From Favolaschia claudopus (taxonomy: Eukaryota; Basidiomycota; Agaricomycetes; Agaricales; Mycenaceae), in the NCBI GenBank assembly GCA_037176885.1, contig JAWWNJ010000284.1, positions 34,413-98,412 of the forward strand: DNA of 64,000 nucleotides, written 5' to 3'. The position numbers were made by a program, and so were the translations under genes. Positions 21,901 through 32,032 of this stretch are shown in pieces (position 1 is the stretch's first letter; every line of letters begins with the position of its first letter). Under the pieces are notes generated by a model, which saw only the letters and a list, made by a program, of their open reading frames with translations, ran no database searches and had not been told where the DNA came from.

Positions 21901-23855
21901 AGATAGCCGCTGACTTTACTTTGAACACAGAACAGACGCGAGCTTTTGAGATCGTCGCACGTCACAGCCTTGATCGCTCCGCAGACCCGTTGAGGATGTA
22001 TCTTGGTGGGCCTGGCGGAACCGGGAAATCACGCGTGATTGACGCTTTGAAGGCGTTTTTTGACGCTCGCACAGAGTCAAGGCGTTTCAGGTTGTCGTCC
22101 TACACTGGAGTGGCCGCTCGCAACATCTCTGGCATGACGCTTCACGCAGCGCTGGGTATGGGTCAAGGGTCGGCTCGCGCGTCAAGGTCTGGAAAGGGCT
22201 TGAGAGATCTTATGTCAATGTGGGATGGCGTTGATTACCTGTTCATCGACGAGATCTCGATGGTGGGGTGTGCCCTTCTGTATGACATTAGCGAGGCTTT
22301 ATGTGCGGCGAAGGGTGACCCGTCCTTGGCGTTTGGCGGAGTGAATATGATTTTTGCTGGGGACTTCTATCAGCTGCCTCCTGTCAGGCAACAGAGGCTA
22401 TATGCCCACCTAGAGCTTGAATCTGCTCACAAAAAGCGAAAATCTTCGGGAATAAAAACTTCTACCGCTTCTACGGAGATGGGTCAGAAAAACATATGCG
22501 GCAAACTTCTTTGGTTGAGTGTCAAGACAGTGGTCCTGTTGACGGAGAACAAGAGACAGTCAGGGGCGGAGAACGCGCGCTTTCAGCAGCTGCTGGATCG
22601 ACTCAGATACGGCAGGTGTACTGTCGACGATTTCGAGCTTCTGAACACCCGTTTACTGGACAATGTTGATATCGATTGGACGACAGAACCGTGGTGCAAT
22701 ACTCCGTTGATTGTGAATGAGAATGAAATGAAGGATCGCTTGAACTACAAGGCAACGGTCGAGTTCGCTAAGAGATCGAAGCGTCCTCTTCGTTGGTATT
22801 ACACTGACGATGTGATCGAGAAGCAAGCAGTCTCACCTGGCGACCTTGCCGAGCGTTTGGCCCGTTTAGATACAGGCAAGACGAACCAGAGGATGGGCAA
22901 GATTCCGCTTGTCATTGGCATGCCCGTAACGATAACCCAGAATTTTGACGTTCCAGGCGGCGTTGTGAACGGGTCATTCGGGACTCTGCAGAGTGTGCGG
23001 TATACGTTGGACGATGACGGAAATAGGCACGCCATATCCTGTGTCATCGAATGCAAGGACACCAGCGATCACATCGTGCCAGGTCTTCCCAATCATCACG
23101 TAGTGGCCCTTCGTGACACGACCTATTTTAAAATCGAGCATCCGTATACGCATAAAAAATGCTCGGTCCGTCGAACTCAACTCCCAGTGCAACCGGGGTT
23201 TGTTATGACCGCATACAAGTCCCAAGGCAAGACTCTTGCTGCCAGCGCCGTTAACATCAGTGACTCCAAAGGAACAGAGTCGCCTTATGTTATGATATCG
23301 AGAGTGACATCCCTTGAAGGTTTGCTCATAGTAAGTCCTTTTTCTCACGCCAGAATAACCTGTCGCACGTCTGAGGACCTGAGGCGAGAGACTAAGAGAC
23401 TGGAGTTCTTATCGCTCCGCACTAAAATGAAGTATGGGACGGAAGTTGAAGGCTTGGCGGCAAAGGCAGAGATCAAAGCTCGATTTCCGGCTGATGCGAT
23501 GGGTGACAGCGACTCAGAGTCTGAAGACGAGAATGTCGTCCCCGAGCACCCTTGGAATCGGTTGAAAAGCAAACAAACGGCGAATGTCAAGCTGACTAGA
23601 TTTATTGCAGTCCCCGCTAAGCGCGAGGTGAACAGGCGAGATCTCAGTCGTTCTTTGACACGGGTTCGCCCTGCGTTTGCTTATACCCTGGGACTGCCCA
23701 TGGGCCCGACCTCGGGGTCGGGGCATGTCCCAGCCTCTCTCGAGGACAGCGGGTCATTGCCCGGAAGCGCCCCTGCGCGTAAACGGCGCAGAAAGAATCT
23801 TGATGAAGCGGTGAGTACTGCGGCAGCCGATTTGTACCGGCATTCGTGGAATTAA
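15930..23855 (+). CDS. Helitron Rep/helicase (RepHel)
   Basis: A single intronless 2641-aa frame, an autonomous rolling-circle transposition protein. Residues 1-750 are a variable extension containing SAGGA repeats (about 157-245) and an acidic stretch. A DUF6570-like segment (NFLGSVPKELKDLS) lies near 770. The Helitron_like_N region starts about 1045. The HUH nuclease motif HCH is at 1275-1277 within GRGTLHCHMLVW. A Cys/His-rich segment (CQYHKHQRTCYKYW) follows. The two-tyrosine motif YITDYITK is near 1453-1460. The C-terminal PIF1-type helicase has Walker A GGPGGTGKS (Lys 2033), Walker B DE at 2107-2108, GDFYQLPPV, TENKRQ, TAYKSQGKTL and ISRVTSLEGL. All key residues are present, so the protein looks functional. 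The tail is basic and disordered. Confidence 0.95.
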   Translation: MSVSINGCSPTVLAFTAEPKTTLSRAFAHQLYPSGRLPSWLPISLNTRQHGSFTVLLQPVVGTSQCALSLGLDWKAFMRELLLSSGWSLNSDFDPVSYFLPARMFFLARAFLSSADTGAFLVVTVSSGAGGRLSVRPDAYRQEALPPGSHISRVASSSAGGAVNSPSAGGASSAGGAVNSPSAGGAFSAGGAVNSPSAGGALMFNAVEFPSAGGALSSSSAGGAVDLPSAGGALSSSAGGAVASSSRVRVVGAPSARLNGCNLLRATIVGGDVAYNVFLNSDTTFFDRMSDAHGIVSNLFQSVEQYRAAILSHLMLGMCSGRAMSCHAGCAAVAADFATPLEQAYFAISSLLSTPDITFSQLRLCAGSVGFDAARGSGASVDQSLEAVRSYLSEKRRALVSDYAGLHPAHVFFHDVEYMSTSTLASVASLHRLSFHNATSDGLRNSLISHMASGQCAIQAEPQHPLGCASVVDQLFPAGPPSSMAADDLKGAMEIQLLTYLLPRMSKKLCRRVLTVRGVEWTSSQGIASLRSTVRKYIGQLSKGKELVSDRVFAERQARKMQIDSNAAVRAQASDKLRSEWPKLASADKKRRFKDIFESYISKATLETFVCGSCVERCRVDRRTFIDFDSIDFDLLRRPDMLVDLPDDDVDDPMDSAPFTPPLNPRDDDVAMPGVDEVLEGHDRVLRSEERDIGEDFETEDPPSSTTWLDPDVIPPEMPVSSGVYSSLLVDPDCIGFGEESGAAQLTVCRECRSELVRGVVPRRSMANKNFLGSVPKELKDLSVVEEAMIARCRAKCWIIQMQEQEDRGFPNVQRGFKGHIIVYPQRPSVIVSSLPPSIEDITTPICVLFIGAKPPSVEWLRNNAKPLIVRKERVMRALEWLVAHNPLYKNVTINREVFRGHGDVVDIPFHVEHVIPSDGTDATTSSYAPASAPLPSSNASIPDASGFAEPVANPSVAFDRLQDMVLPAEPDPVAFESVVVTDVTGHEPSNVLRKAASNHLQKQGANYLGIPHDPSPVNEFNNPDLLPLIYPTLFPYGIGGPENPTRRTSFGFEAHIRHFFNLADRRFQEHYSFLFTVFNMLQRRRLLQRTSFKVKRKNFDTVAARFAAVSPLAIHTVSERVSKGDLSTVNSDDERQVLALMKEVNLINASVYGSPQSKLVMRNEIRGLMLEKGLPSFYITINPADVHNPLVRFLAGEEIDIDRLTPGDMKNRPDQGILIAKNPSVAAEFFNLYIKAFIAALEYDPSHKDVEGGILGVVSAYYGCVEAQGRGTLHCHMLVWVEGGLNPNEIKRKALENGGNVEFQQRLIAFLEDTISTSIPSDAAQPVSHPLSQYHPSATRGPSKASLSPEEFSVARDSDFRELARVCQYHKHQRTCYKYWKGPGYEKECRFDLDESNVRPISVFDPETGSLELRCLDGMVNQFNATMLESLRCNMDIKFISSGKAAKAVMHYITDYITKTQLKAHVAYAALELAASRLGEFDPEIDEFTLRAKKLLQKCAHSMIAQQELSAQQVVSYLMGFEDHFTSHEYVNLYWPSLEQFIESERPSPECYTAKPRVADEWDLDPPTDPVHEDSIDVHVPDDASRQPPFALNEDESADGEPILMDDEIALQIGKDGKFTPTANQARDYQCRGAALEDVSVWDFVAQVDKTRIVKSRRDHNGKERTNESEIPERIDIDEYAAGQRWDVDRDGPILRWTGKRRPRIHLLEEHLEDKTHFLRVLSPQGRKVPVPIGPSLPRRDREESGPKYARLMLILFKPWRHYTDLIKDGQSWLDAFKEFVETCSSRTLDVMDNMQLIHECKDSRDDHFASRAARKVGDGVPTRVMNADGNLGDYDESDVIAHMDAVDACYSNRREQCDQRIKEAIRTLTRSGMFSDDTGDTSGHHDGAEQSSGHDLVRERQPALEQRWEKNYEDRKDAWKKVATAPVATDVPVHQDSRALGASVQDGSVFRKGGRVLAGEFEGVGVQRGPVPDEQEPSTPRDAEALIAEIAADFTLNTEQTRAFEIVARHSLDRSADPLRMYLGGPGGTGKSRVIDALKAFFDARTESRRFRLSSYTGVAARNISGMTLHAALGMGQGSARASRSGKGLRDLMSMWDGVDYLFIDEISMVGCALLYDISEALCAAKGDPSLAFGGVNMIFAGDFYQLPPVRQQRLYAHLELESAHKKRKSSGIKTSTASTEMGQKNICGKLLWLSVKTVVLLTENKRQSGAENARFQQLLDRLRYGRCTVDDFELLNTRLLDNVDIDWTTEPWCNTPLIVNENEMKDRLNYKATVEFAKRSKRPLRWYYTDDVIEKQAVSPGDLAERLARLDTGKTNQRMGKIPLVIGMPVTITQNFDVPGGVVNGSFGTLQSVRYTLDDDGNRHAISCVIECKDTSDHIVPGLPNHHVVALRDTTYFKIEHPYTHKKCSVRRTQLPVQPGFVMTAYKSQGKTLAASAVNISDSKGTESPYVMISRVTSLEGLLIVSPFSHARITCRTSEDLRRETKRLEFLSLRTKMKYGTEVEGLAAKAEIKARFPADAMGDSDSESEDENVVPEHPWNRLKSKQTANVKLTRFIAVPAKREVNRRDLSRSLTRVRPAFAYTLGLPMGPTSGSGHVPASLEDSGSLPGSAPARKRRRKNLDEAVSTAAADLYRHSWN
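16397..16668 (+). repeat. In-frame 45-bp repeats coding SAGGA motifs
   Basis: Three near-identical 45-bp units start at about 16401, 16446 and 16491. Diverged half-units run on to 16668. Together they encode about ten copies of SAGGA separated by V/N/S/P residues inside the RepHel N terminus. The flexible linker appears to have expanded by replication slippage or unequal exchange. Confidence 0.85.
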
Positions 23856-23966
23856 TGCTATCACGCAGGTGGAGACGAGTCAGATGACGTGACGCTCGCT
23901 GCAGTTTGACGAGGACGGGGGTGCTAGGTACCTTCCTTCCTTTTCTTGCTTCTCGCTTGCTGAAAA

Positions 23967-24230
23967 ATGTTGTCTGTAGCCATGTGCATCACAGACCGTT
24001 TGAAGTCGCTTTGTCACGCGATGAGCCACAGTCAAGAGGCCTATTCCCCGGGTCCGGTGTGTGCTGCGGTGTCAGTCTCTTGTCGTGTATGCAGAGTATT
24101 CGAACTTACTTCTTTTGTCTCAGGATACTACTCCGACATCCACTGCCTCACCATAGCACCGCCCTCGAAAGTCATTGTTAATCTGACTCGAGAACTGCGA
24201 TTTGATCAATTCTTCGAAAATCTCGATTGA
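23967..24230 (+). CDS. Possible small spliced ORF downstream of RepHel
   Basis: An open frame of 87 codons whose second half (CLTIAPPSKVIVNLTRELRF) looks protein-like. A consensus intron (donor near 24061-24072, acceptor at 24123) would change the reading frame, and no arrangement was clearly best. No TATA box or domain. It may be an independent small gene, a relic, or chance. Confidence 0.2.
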   Translation: MLSVAMCITDRLKSLCHAMSHSQEAYSPGPVCAAVSVSCRVCRVFELTSFVSGYYSDIHCLTIAPPSKVIVNLTRELRFDQFFENLD

Positions 24231-24388
24231 TTGTTTCACTTTACATTCATCATTGTGTTTCCCACGCTACGCGTTATTGTCGCGCAGCTGTTCCATTTCA
24301 CGTTAGACCTTGGCCTGCGATCACGTTAGCACGCAGTTCCGCTCTTTCAGTCGATCGAGATATGTATTTCTGTCTCCACCCCCCATGC

Positions 24389-24396
24389 TATAAATA
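24389..24396 (+). promoter_or_regulatory. TATA box
   Basis: TATAAATA, 53 bp before the ATG at 24442. Confidence 0.6.
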
Positions 24397-24441
24397 CGGG
24401 TCAAATATGTTATGTTGAACAAGCGAACTACCTGAGTGCTA

Positions 24442-26135
24442 ATGGCCGAGGTTTCTGACGACGATACTCTGCTTTCTGGTATGTCTTGGACCTTGGTTCC
24501 CCGTGCCCCGTGGTGACCGGGTTCAGTTTTTGACCAGAGGAACGAGTGTGGCTTGTATGACGAGTTGGCCAATAGTTTAGAGGCTATGGGCAAAGGAGCT
24601 TTAGGCAACGTCGATTGCCCTGAGGACTTTGCCCGTTATCAGCCTGCTTATGGCTCCAATATCGAGTTCCGCACCCCTGACGGGTTCGAGTTTCGCACCG
24701 TGATCATGGGGGAAATCGCGTCCCCTTCTGAGGGTACTGTGATGCGAGCCACCGGTAATTATTATGTCGGAAATAAAGTCAGTTTTTCGTCCTCCAGTCT
24801 GGTTTTGCGGCGCTCACCTGCTCGCAGTTTCAGCCCATAGACGACACGAAGAAAACAGTTAAAGACGTTCTGGCGCTCGTCATGCCCACCGCTTCTTCAG
24901 TTCGCCTCGCCAATTTTTTCAGCAACCAAACTGTCCCGCTGAGAGACGCGATCGATCATGAAGAGGAAATGGACGAGCGCGCGGTACCTTATCAGGTAGG
25001 CACTGTTCTACCCTCGTGGCTCGACTTACGCCCAGGAACAGGAGTATCTAAGCCGACCGTGGATGCGGTCTGTGAGCCAAGACAGCACCCAGGACGATAT
25101 CATAGTCGTTCATATGATGCCGAAATACGGGGTGCGTGCCTATACAATCATTTCGTATTTGTCCGCAGACGGTAACGCAAAACGACACAGATACCAGCGG
25201 CCACCGGCACAGTTGCACCCGTTGCACGACGAGCCAAGCGCAAGTTGGATGACGTGACTGGCCCCGTCGTGGACGCTGTACCGGCGCGATCAACTCCAAG
25301 CAGCGTGGTCTCGTTGCCTCGCGGTGAGTCGGTGAATTGGGATTGATGAATACCTCTAAGGTGATGTTCCTTAGAGTCGGACATTAAGTTGGGGGCGTTC
25401 TATGATCCTCGCTTACTTGAAGATTACGGGGGCGACTATTTCCGCCACGTCAAAGCGAAGCTGCTCCAACTCGACGTTCGAGATGCTACTGTCAAGAGGA
25501 AGCCGCGCGAAAAAGAAGATGTGCTCGTGCCTCCCTGGGAGTTTTACAGTAAACTTCGCCCCGGAACTCTGGTTCTCGTCAACGCCACACTTCACATATT
25601 CGTTATGAACGACATTGATTCGAAAGGCATCACTCGCCCAAGGAAGAGAAAGGTGATTGCTTGGCAGTTTATCGGTCTCGGATCGCTTACTCGCTTGTTT
25701 CTTGAGATTTATCAAATCAACGCGCACAGCATCAAGATACTCAGCCATTCCGACTTGCCTGTCGAAAAGCGATCTATCTTGGTCCCCCCTGGTCTCGAAG
25801 GCTCTCCTTCGAACGCTGTCCCTCCTCCTCCTGCTTTCAGCTCGTTCACGTTGAAGTCCAAGCTCCCGCAAACTGAACCCCCTGCTCCCCGTGCCCTCGA
25901 CGAGCTCATGGATCAGGATGAAGACGCTGTGAGTTGGCCGCCAAGCCTTCCTGGTCAGTATGTCTGCTGCGTTTCGTGTCATCGACTTACCTGACTGTTC
26001 TTAGCGTCTCCCACTGAAAGTCATGCGCTGGCTTTCGAAGAGGAAACTTTCGACGATCCTATCCTGCCCATAGTCGACGAGGAACCACCTCCGCCGGAGC
26101 AGCCCAAGAAGCGGAAGAAGCGGGGAGCGAACTGA
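24442..26135 (+). CDS. Unrecognised nuclear-type protein with C-terminal NLS
   Basis: Seven exons join in frame (24442-24478, 24527-24777, 24828-24995, 25036-25131, 25191-25331, 25389-25953, 26005-26135) to 462 residues. The start is supported by a TATA box. The middle has a basic patch (ARRAKRKLDD) and a conserved-looking region (LVPPWEFYSKLRPGTLVLVN, then KRKVIAWQFIGLGSL). The tail is acidic and proline-rich and ends in PKKRKKRGAN, a near-perfect SV40-type nuclear localisation signal. It is the first cargo gene after RepHel. No family recognised; nuclear location is inferred from the NLS. Confidence 0.7.
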
Positions 26136-26586
26136 TGTCGTGTCGAGCTGCCGCTTCTTGATAAACGCTAGGCGTGTTGTCGCTGCGTTATCTGGCTATT
26201 CAACTTGGCCTCCAGGGGCGCGTGCGGGGGTTTACTGCGATTAGCTATTAAACCTGCCGTCCAGTGGGATACCTTCAACGGCTCGCTGTGTAGAGTGTCG
26301 ACTGTAAATAGGTTCTGTTTCTACTGCGATGTGATTAGTGTACTATAACTCGGCGATTCGACGCACTGGCAGCACATGAGTGTTCGTGTGAGAGTGAGAA
26401 AGGTCTCCCACGCTATTGTTCCCACGTTGAAATGGCCGCTGGCGGCATCATGCAATCGGCAGAAGCCCGGCATCTTGTTTACTTGCTCCTCCTCGTCGAG
26501 CTCGGTATCTTACTTTGTCTACCACCAGCTATCCGAGTTGCAGTGATTCGTGTTTGCTGGCGACCTCCGCGTGACTTGTTTGTGAT
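26136..26586. other. Intergenic spacer
   Basis: No gene seen. It carries the 3' region of the preceding gene and the promoter region of the SET gene, without a clear TATA box. Confidence 0.4.
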
Positions 26587-27663
26587 ATGGCTGCGCTGAC
26601 GTCCCATGAATGGGCAAAGTTTCTATCTCAAAGCCGTGCATTGACCGCGTCAGACGCAATTCGCTGTGACGATGCAGTGGCTTACGCGTTGTTTGGCCAA
26701 CGGAACGAGAGGCCTTTTCCAAGGGCTCACACTCTTGCTCGCTTGAGTGCAAGACCTGAGGATGTTGTCAGTCGCGAGTTTGCAGATGAGCTGCAAAGTG
26801 CGTTCGAGCGAAACAAAGCCGAGGTTTTCGTGGAATGTCGTTCTGCGGCTGAGTTCTGTAATCGCATATCGAGGTTGATCGACATGTCCGACTGGGCGCG
26901 CCGTGCGATGCCTTCGACCAGAAATCGACAATCATCTCGGGCGCTCACTTGGTTCAACCCATTGATTTGTGTATTCGTTGTGTTTACGTTTAATGTAGGT
27001 GTTTTCAGGCCCATCTCGTCCTACTCGATCCTTCCGCGCCTATAAAGCTCAAGTTGATAAAATTCGGCGAACTGGAATCCAATCAGTTCGGCGTAGTTGC
27101 CAAGCGGTATATCCAGCGGGATGCGGCAATCCCTCAGCTCATCGGTCAACTGTCGATCGACAACGTCGACGGTCTCGCGAAGGACAAGACAACCCAGCTC
27201 AGTGAAATCAAGGCTCGGGATGGTACGGCGCGAACGTTGTATGGCCCCATTCGGTTTGTGAATCATCATTGTCATCCTAATGCTGTGGTAAGTCTCTCTT
27301 CCGTCTCTGTGTCCCTCTTCTCTGTATCCCGCCATTTTGATCTGCGCTGAAAGTATGTGTGTGCGTCAGTTCGAGGAAATCAGACGAGGGTGTCACAACA
27401 CCATTATCATCAAAACTGTGCGGGACATCGAAGAGGGGGAGGAAGTCACTGTTGATTACGGAGGTGATTTCTTCGCCGAACGCGGGGACTGTCGATGTCA
27501 GCAGTGCTGTCCGTCAGTGGCGAAGATGGGCGGGACGGCGAAGGTTTCTGGAATGCGCGTGATTGACGGAGAGAAGAAACAGCAAGCGCTAAATAGGAGG
27601 AATAAAAAGCGTCGAGAGGCGCGTGCCGCGAAATTTGGTGGAGGGGGCGGACGCGCGGTGTGA
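26587..27663 (+). CDS. SET-domain protein lysine methyltransferase
   Basis: Transfers methyl groups from SAM to lysine, most often on histones. Exons 26587-26970, 27009-27287 and 27370-27663 join in frame to 318 residues. A 128-residue N terminus of unknown type is followed by SET: FGVVAKRYIQRD (start of the fold), RFVNHHCHPNA (the NHxxxPN SAM-binding motif), then GEEVTVDYGGDFF (the GEE-x-x-x-DY motif). A short post-SET CRCQQC and a basic tail (NRRNKKRREARAAKF) follow. Lys specificity cannot be judged. It lies immediately upstream of a JmjC-type gene, so writer and potential eraser of methyl marks are neighbours. Confidence 0.88.
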
Positions 27664-27904
27664 ATTTCAGGTTTGCTTGTATGATCGTCGCAACTGTGTT
27701 TGAATGGCATTTGCCAATCAAAATTCGTTTTTTTTTTTTGTAATAGTACATAGAGCTGCACGATTAGTATAATAAAGCGTTGGATCCAGGGTTTAGAGAG
27801 CGGTTTCGTGGTCTTGTATGCCTTAGCTTGTTGAGCGTGACAAAGGTCGGCCATTGATGTTATGTACTTCGCGCGATAGCGGTCACATCATCACTGTCAC
27901 GGAC

Positions 27905-30900
27905 ATGAGTCACACGTCTCTCTTTCTTCTCGGTATCATGTCCCCATCCCTATTTAGCATCGATGGCCCGTGGAACCACGCGCTGTGCGCTAAAGCTTCT
28001 AAACAACTCTTCGACGGAAGGGATGTTACTGCAGTTCTCGAGGTATCTCCTGCTGTAGCCTGTTGTCGACAGACAGTCTTAATTTAGCGTCGGTACCAGG
28101 GCTTCGGTTTCCCTGCCGATTTTGTTGGCCCGCTGGCTCACGAGATAGTGTCTTGGAGCACTCGACCCTTCGATGACCTTGACAGCGAATTCCGCCAGAC
28201 CGCTCTGCGCTTCCTTCGTCTCTCGACGGAAGGCAACGGAGTGATGAACCGATACGTTTCGCCAGCGATTCGCCACGGTATTTTGCCGATTATTACCCTG
28301 GATCTTCTGTTGTACTCTGCGGACCCGGCTCAGACAGCTCCGCCCAGAATGCGCCAACTTACCCGTCCGTTCTCGTCGACCAAACACAAAAATGTGCGTT
28401 TGCTACGTGGCGTCCCGATTCTCGCGGTCTTATTTGCAATTCAGCATTTCCTCAAAGCTAATGACTGGTACCAAGTTTTGTCTGACGCGTCGGAGGCTCA
28501 TCGCGAGCGTAAGAAGATCTCGAAACGACCCCGAACCAATTTGGCAGCCATCGCTGACGGAAGGAAGAAAAGTTGCCTCCGCAATTTGTCTCTCTTGAAC
28601 AGCACCTCGAAGCCGGGCGATGTTGCCATATACAACCTGACTCAGGCTGCGTTCATGCTGAGAGCCATGAGACACGTAGGTCTCTTGCTGCTCGAATTCT
28701 GGCATTACTGACTGTTTCCAGGGAAAGATGGTCCTGACGTTGGAGTCCTTCATTGACTTGGGTCTACTGTAAGATCTCGTAGTCTCTCTTGGTACATTCA
28801 CTCACATATAACAGTCAGGCGCGCGAGGAAGACCCTTCTGTCACGCGAGAGGAAGTAGAAGGAGTGCTTGTCAACCCTAATGTTGAGGGCATTCCTGCCA
28901 CTCTTGCAGTGGCTGCCAGTATATCTCCTGTCTATCTTCTGTCCGGCCAAAACTATGCCAGCGGGACGTATAACCCTAGTACTTCCGTTTATGACGTGAG
29001 TGAATTCCTTTGTCCTTCCTTTCGTTGATCGAGCAAATCGACAGTATTGGTCTGCTTCGGGGAACATGCAACGCGTCGACTTGGAGCATCCGCTGGGAAA
29101 AGTCGAGCGTGTTTGCTGGATCGCGTTGCTTCGATTGGCTGCACGCGTCATTTCGGCTGAAGAAGCGATGGACAACATCTTCGATTCGGCAGTCGTTCAA
29201 TCGGTTCTCAATAACGAGCCCTCCGAGCCTCAACTCCAGGTGCTGAGTAAGTGTGTCGTGCGCGTAACCAGTGAATGGCTCATCTGTTGTAGGCTTTCCC
29301 GATGACACGGACTTGCACACTATGAAGGATATGGATCCAGATGATGACTACGAGGTGGAAATGGCCCGACGAATCAAATCTGAACGAGAGAGGGAGGAAA
29401 AGGAGAAGGCGGACAAGGAGGAGGCGGAAAGGCAGTTGGCAGAGAATGAGAGGTTGGAGAAGGAGAAGGCGGAAAAGGAGCAGAAGGACAAGGAGGAAAG
29501 AGAGAAGAAGGAGGCAGAGAAAAAGCGTAGGGCAGAGGAGAAACGCGCTGATAATTTGGAGGCGCCTCCGACCGAGCGCAGGATGACTCGCTCACAGGAC
29601 CCAGCCACAGCGGCGAAAGCGAAAGTTGTACAGGACCAGGTATCCTCCCCTCCCGCGCGTGCGCCGAGATCGAGAGGCTCCGCGGCAGTGGGGGTTTCCA
29701 AACCGTCAGTGCGCGTTCCCAAAAACGCGTATATCCACGTGATAGACGACGTGGTCTCCGACGAAAGGGAGCAGGTTTCTTTGGATTCGTTGGAGCCACT
29801 CGATTTTGCGGAGTCTCGCCCAGTGGGTGGCCTGTTCGCAATACGCTGATCGTACTTACATGCTTCAGATGCACCCGGAGCCTATGCACATTACTATCTA
29901 CGCGCCTGGTAGCGCGCCGGGGCAATCCGTCGAAAGGACGTTCGAATATCGAATGTTCAAGAAATTCGTGAGTTCCTTACCAAATGGTATGAGTGTCACG
30001 CACTAAATTTCCGAGGCCCGGGATCGCAACATGATTGAGGCGATGTTACAGAGCGAGCCTACCCCGACACCGCTTTTCCTACAAGACAGCGCTCGCAATC
30101 CCGATCCCCTCCTTCAAGCGTCCGAGTCCCAGAGCGTTTTGTTCGTATCCACGCAGAAAGATTACGCGAAATTGTCGCGCAGCGTTAAGTTCGAAATCCA
30201 TCGACGTCGTTGTGTCCTCATCGTCGATGTCACTGGCGACGACGAGGCTCCACCTCCCTTCGATTGGGATACGATGCAAGCTTTTCGAAACCCGGAAATG
30301 CCTTGTCACATACAAGGTAAATATGGTTGTTCGCGACGCTGCTCTTGCTTATCAGATGTGTATAGATATGGGCGTTGCCAAGGATTCGGGTGACGCATGT
30401 CTGAGGGCGGGTCCGTTACGCGATCTGTTGCCTAAGGAAGGAAGGCCCGTGTTGAACGCTATTCATCATCCCCTTTCTTCTCATCAAATGCCTTCGCCTC
30501 CGGGGTTTTCGTGCGTGTCACATTTAGCCGTCTTTGTATACTTTCCTGAGACGACGACAGTCATTTTTGTTCACTCGGGAGAGCTATGATGTCCTTGAAC
30601 GGCCACAGGCACCTTCCGACAGTCGCTCATCCTTGGGGTGATCTACGCTGGGGCTTGTGCGCTACTGCCCTAGCGCGAACAGGCACTCACCAGGACATTG
30701 CCGCAACAGAGATGACGGTCTTGGTCGGAGAGAAGATGATCATCCTCGGCGTGCCCAGGGTAGAAAGATTCGAGAGCAGCGAATATAGGGCTGACCTAGG
30801 CTCTCGCTTTTCTTTCCTGAACTGGGAGGCCGTGCAGGAGGACGCGCAAACTGATATTTATAGGTGGGAAGCCTTTTGTTTGCGTCCTAACATGGCTTTG

Positions 30901-32032
30901 TGCGTGTCCCGGCATTTTGATTGATGCGAGGCTGACTATTGCGGTGCAGCTATATGAGACCCGGTACACCTCATTTTGTCATATCGCTGGAGGACACGAT
31001 CGCGTATGGATCACATACCATCAACGCCGCCCAAATCCAGGCTGCGGTGTTCAGTGTGCTGCACAACTTCGTAACAGAAGGTTTCCACGCCAATGCAGAA
31101 CATCGAGTGCTCCAGTGGCTGCTCGTTCGCATGTCTGTATTTTGGTCCGAGCTGATACCGCTGGGTGCGTACTTTCTCTGGTCTAGTGAGATGACCGCTA
31201 AATACAGCAGAGAGGCCCGCGCCATGTGTCCATTATCCTAACATCGGCACTCCTGACGGACTCTTAGACCTCTTGACGCTGCACTGCTATCTGATTCTCT
31301 ACCCCGCGCTACTGATCGAGTCTTACCAAGGCATGAGCTCGGTCCCAGGGACGTTCGGAGCGGCGCCTTCGATGTGTTCAACGCGGTACCAAGAATACGA
31401 CTATGCGTTATACGCTGCCGCGTGTCTTGAAAACTGGATAGATACGCACAAGTTTGTGAACGACCGGACCCCAGGGAAACACCCTAAGCGCGGGCGTGAG
31501 CACACCTACACCACTTTGCTGCATGTGAGTTTATTCTTATTGACGTCCGTTGCTGCACTCAACCGTTCGATGACAGACATCCGTCGTGAACATGGCATGC
31601 TGTCTGGTACGCTATCGCACCGAATGGATCGAGAGGCAGCGAGCGAACGGCGGGTCTGTCACGGCGGGTTTCACTGTTACCGCGTTCAAACAGCAGCTGC
31701 ATCGAGCCATGGCCGCTTATGAGCATTGCTCTGGGGGCCGTTTGGGTGGTTTGTCGGATTTTTCGCCGCAGAATATAAGCCTGAAGGAAGGGAGATTGGC
31801 GGAGCTCTTTGATGGGGAAATGGAATCCTCTGAGGGGACGGATGACTCTGCGCCGATGGAAGAGGGTTCGGGAGAATCGAGTCACACTCACTTCATGCCA
31901 TGGGACTTGTACTCCAGGCCGTTTGCTTGCCACATGCGAACAATGGTTAGAGCTGTGATGCAGCCGTCCAACTCTTCCAAGCGTCTTGGCGACGATGTCG
32001 ACGAGCCTCGCAGAAAACGTCGAAGGGTGTAG
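27905..32032 (+). CDS. JmjC-like (cupin) oxygenase with long charged-helix N terminus
   Basis: About 14 exons can be joined without breaking frame to roughly 1150 residues. The N-terminal half is unrecognised. Near residues 395-450 it contains a long Glu/Lys helix (29371-29560). The C-terminal third matches the JmjC-like family common in Agaricomycetes: PVLNAIHHPL, then WGLCATALARTGTHQD with the HxD Fe(II) motif (His-Gln-Asp, about residue 770), and RPGTPHFV with the distal His (about 845). The 2-oxoglutarate-dependent demethylase or hydroxylase chemistry is inferred from these residues. The tail ends in a basic EPRRKRRRV, a probable NLS. Two separate genes cannot be excluded, but every junction from 28.0 to 31.6 kb gave a consistent phase. 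Some donors are weak. Confidence 0.75.

Noticed and set aside
29348..29925. Minus-strand and alternative plus frames over the charged-helix exon
   Set aside because: Shadows of the Lys/Glu-rich repeat coding sequence; the spliced plus-strand frame is continuous with its neighbours.
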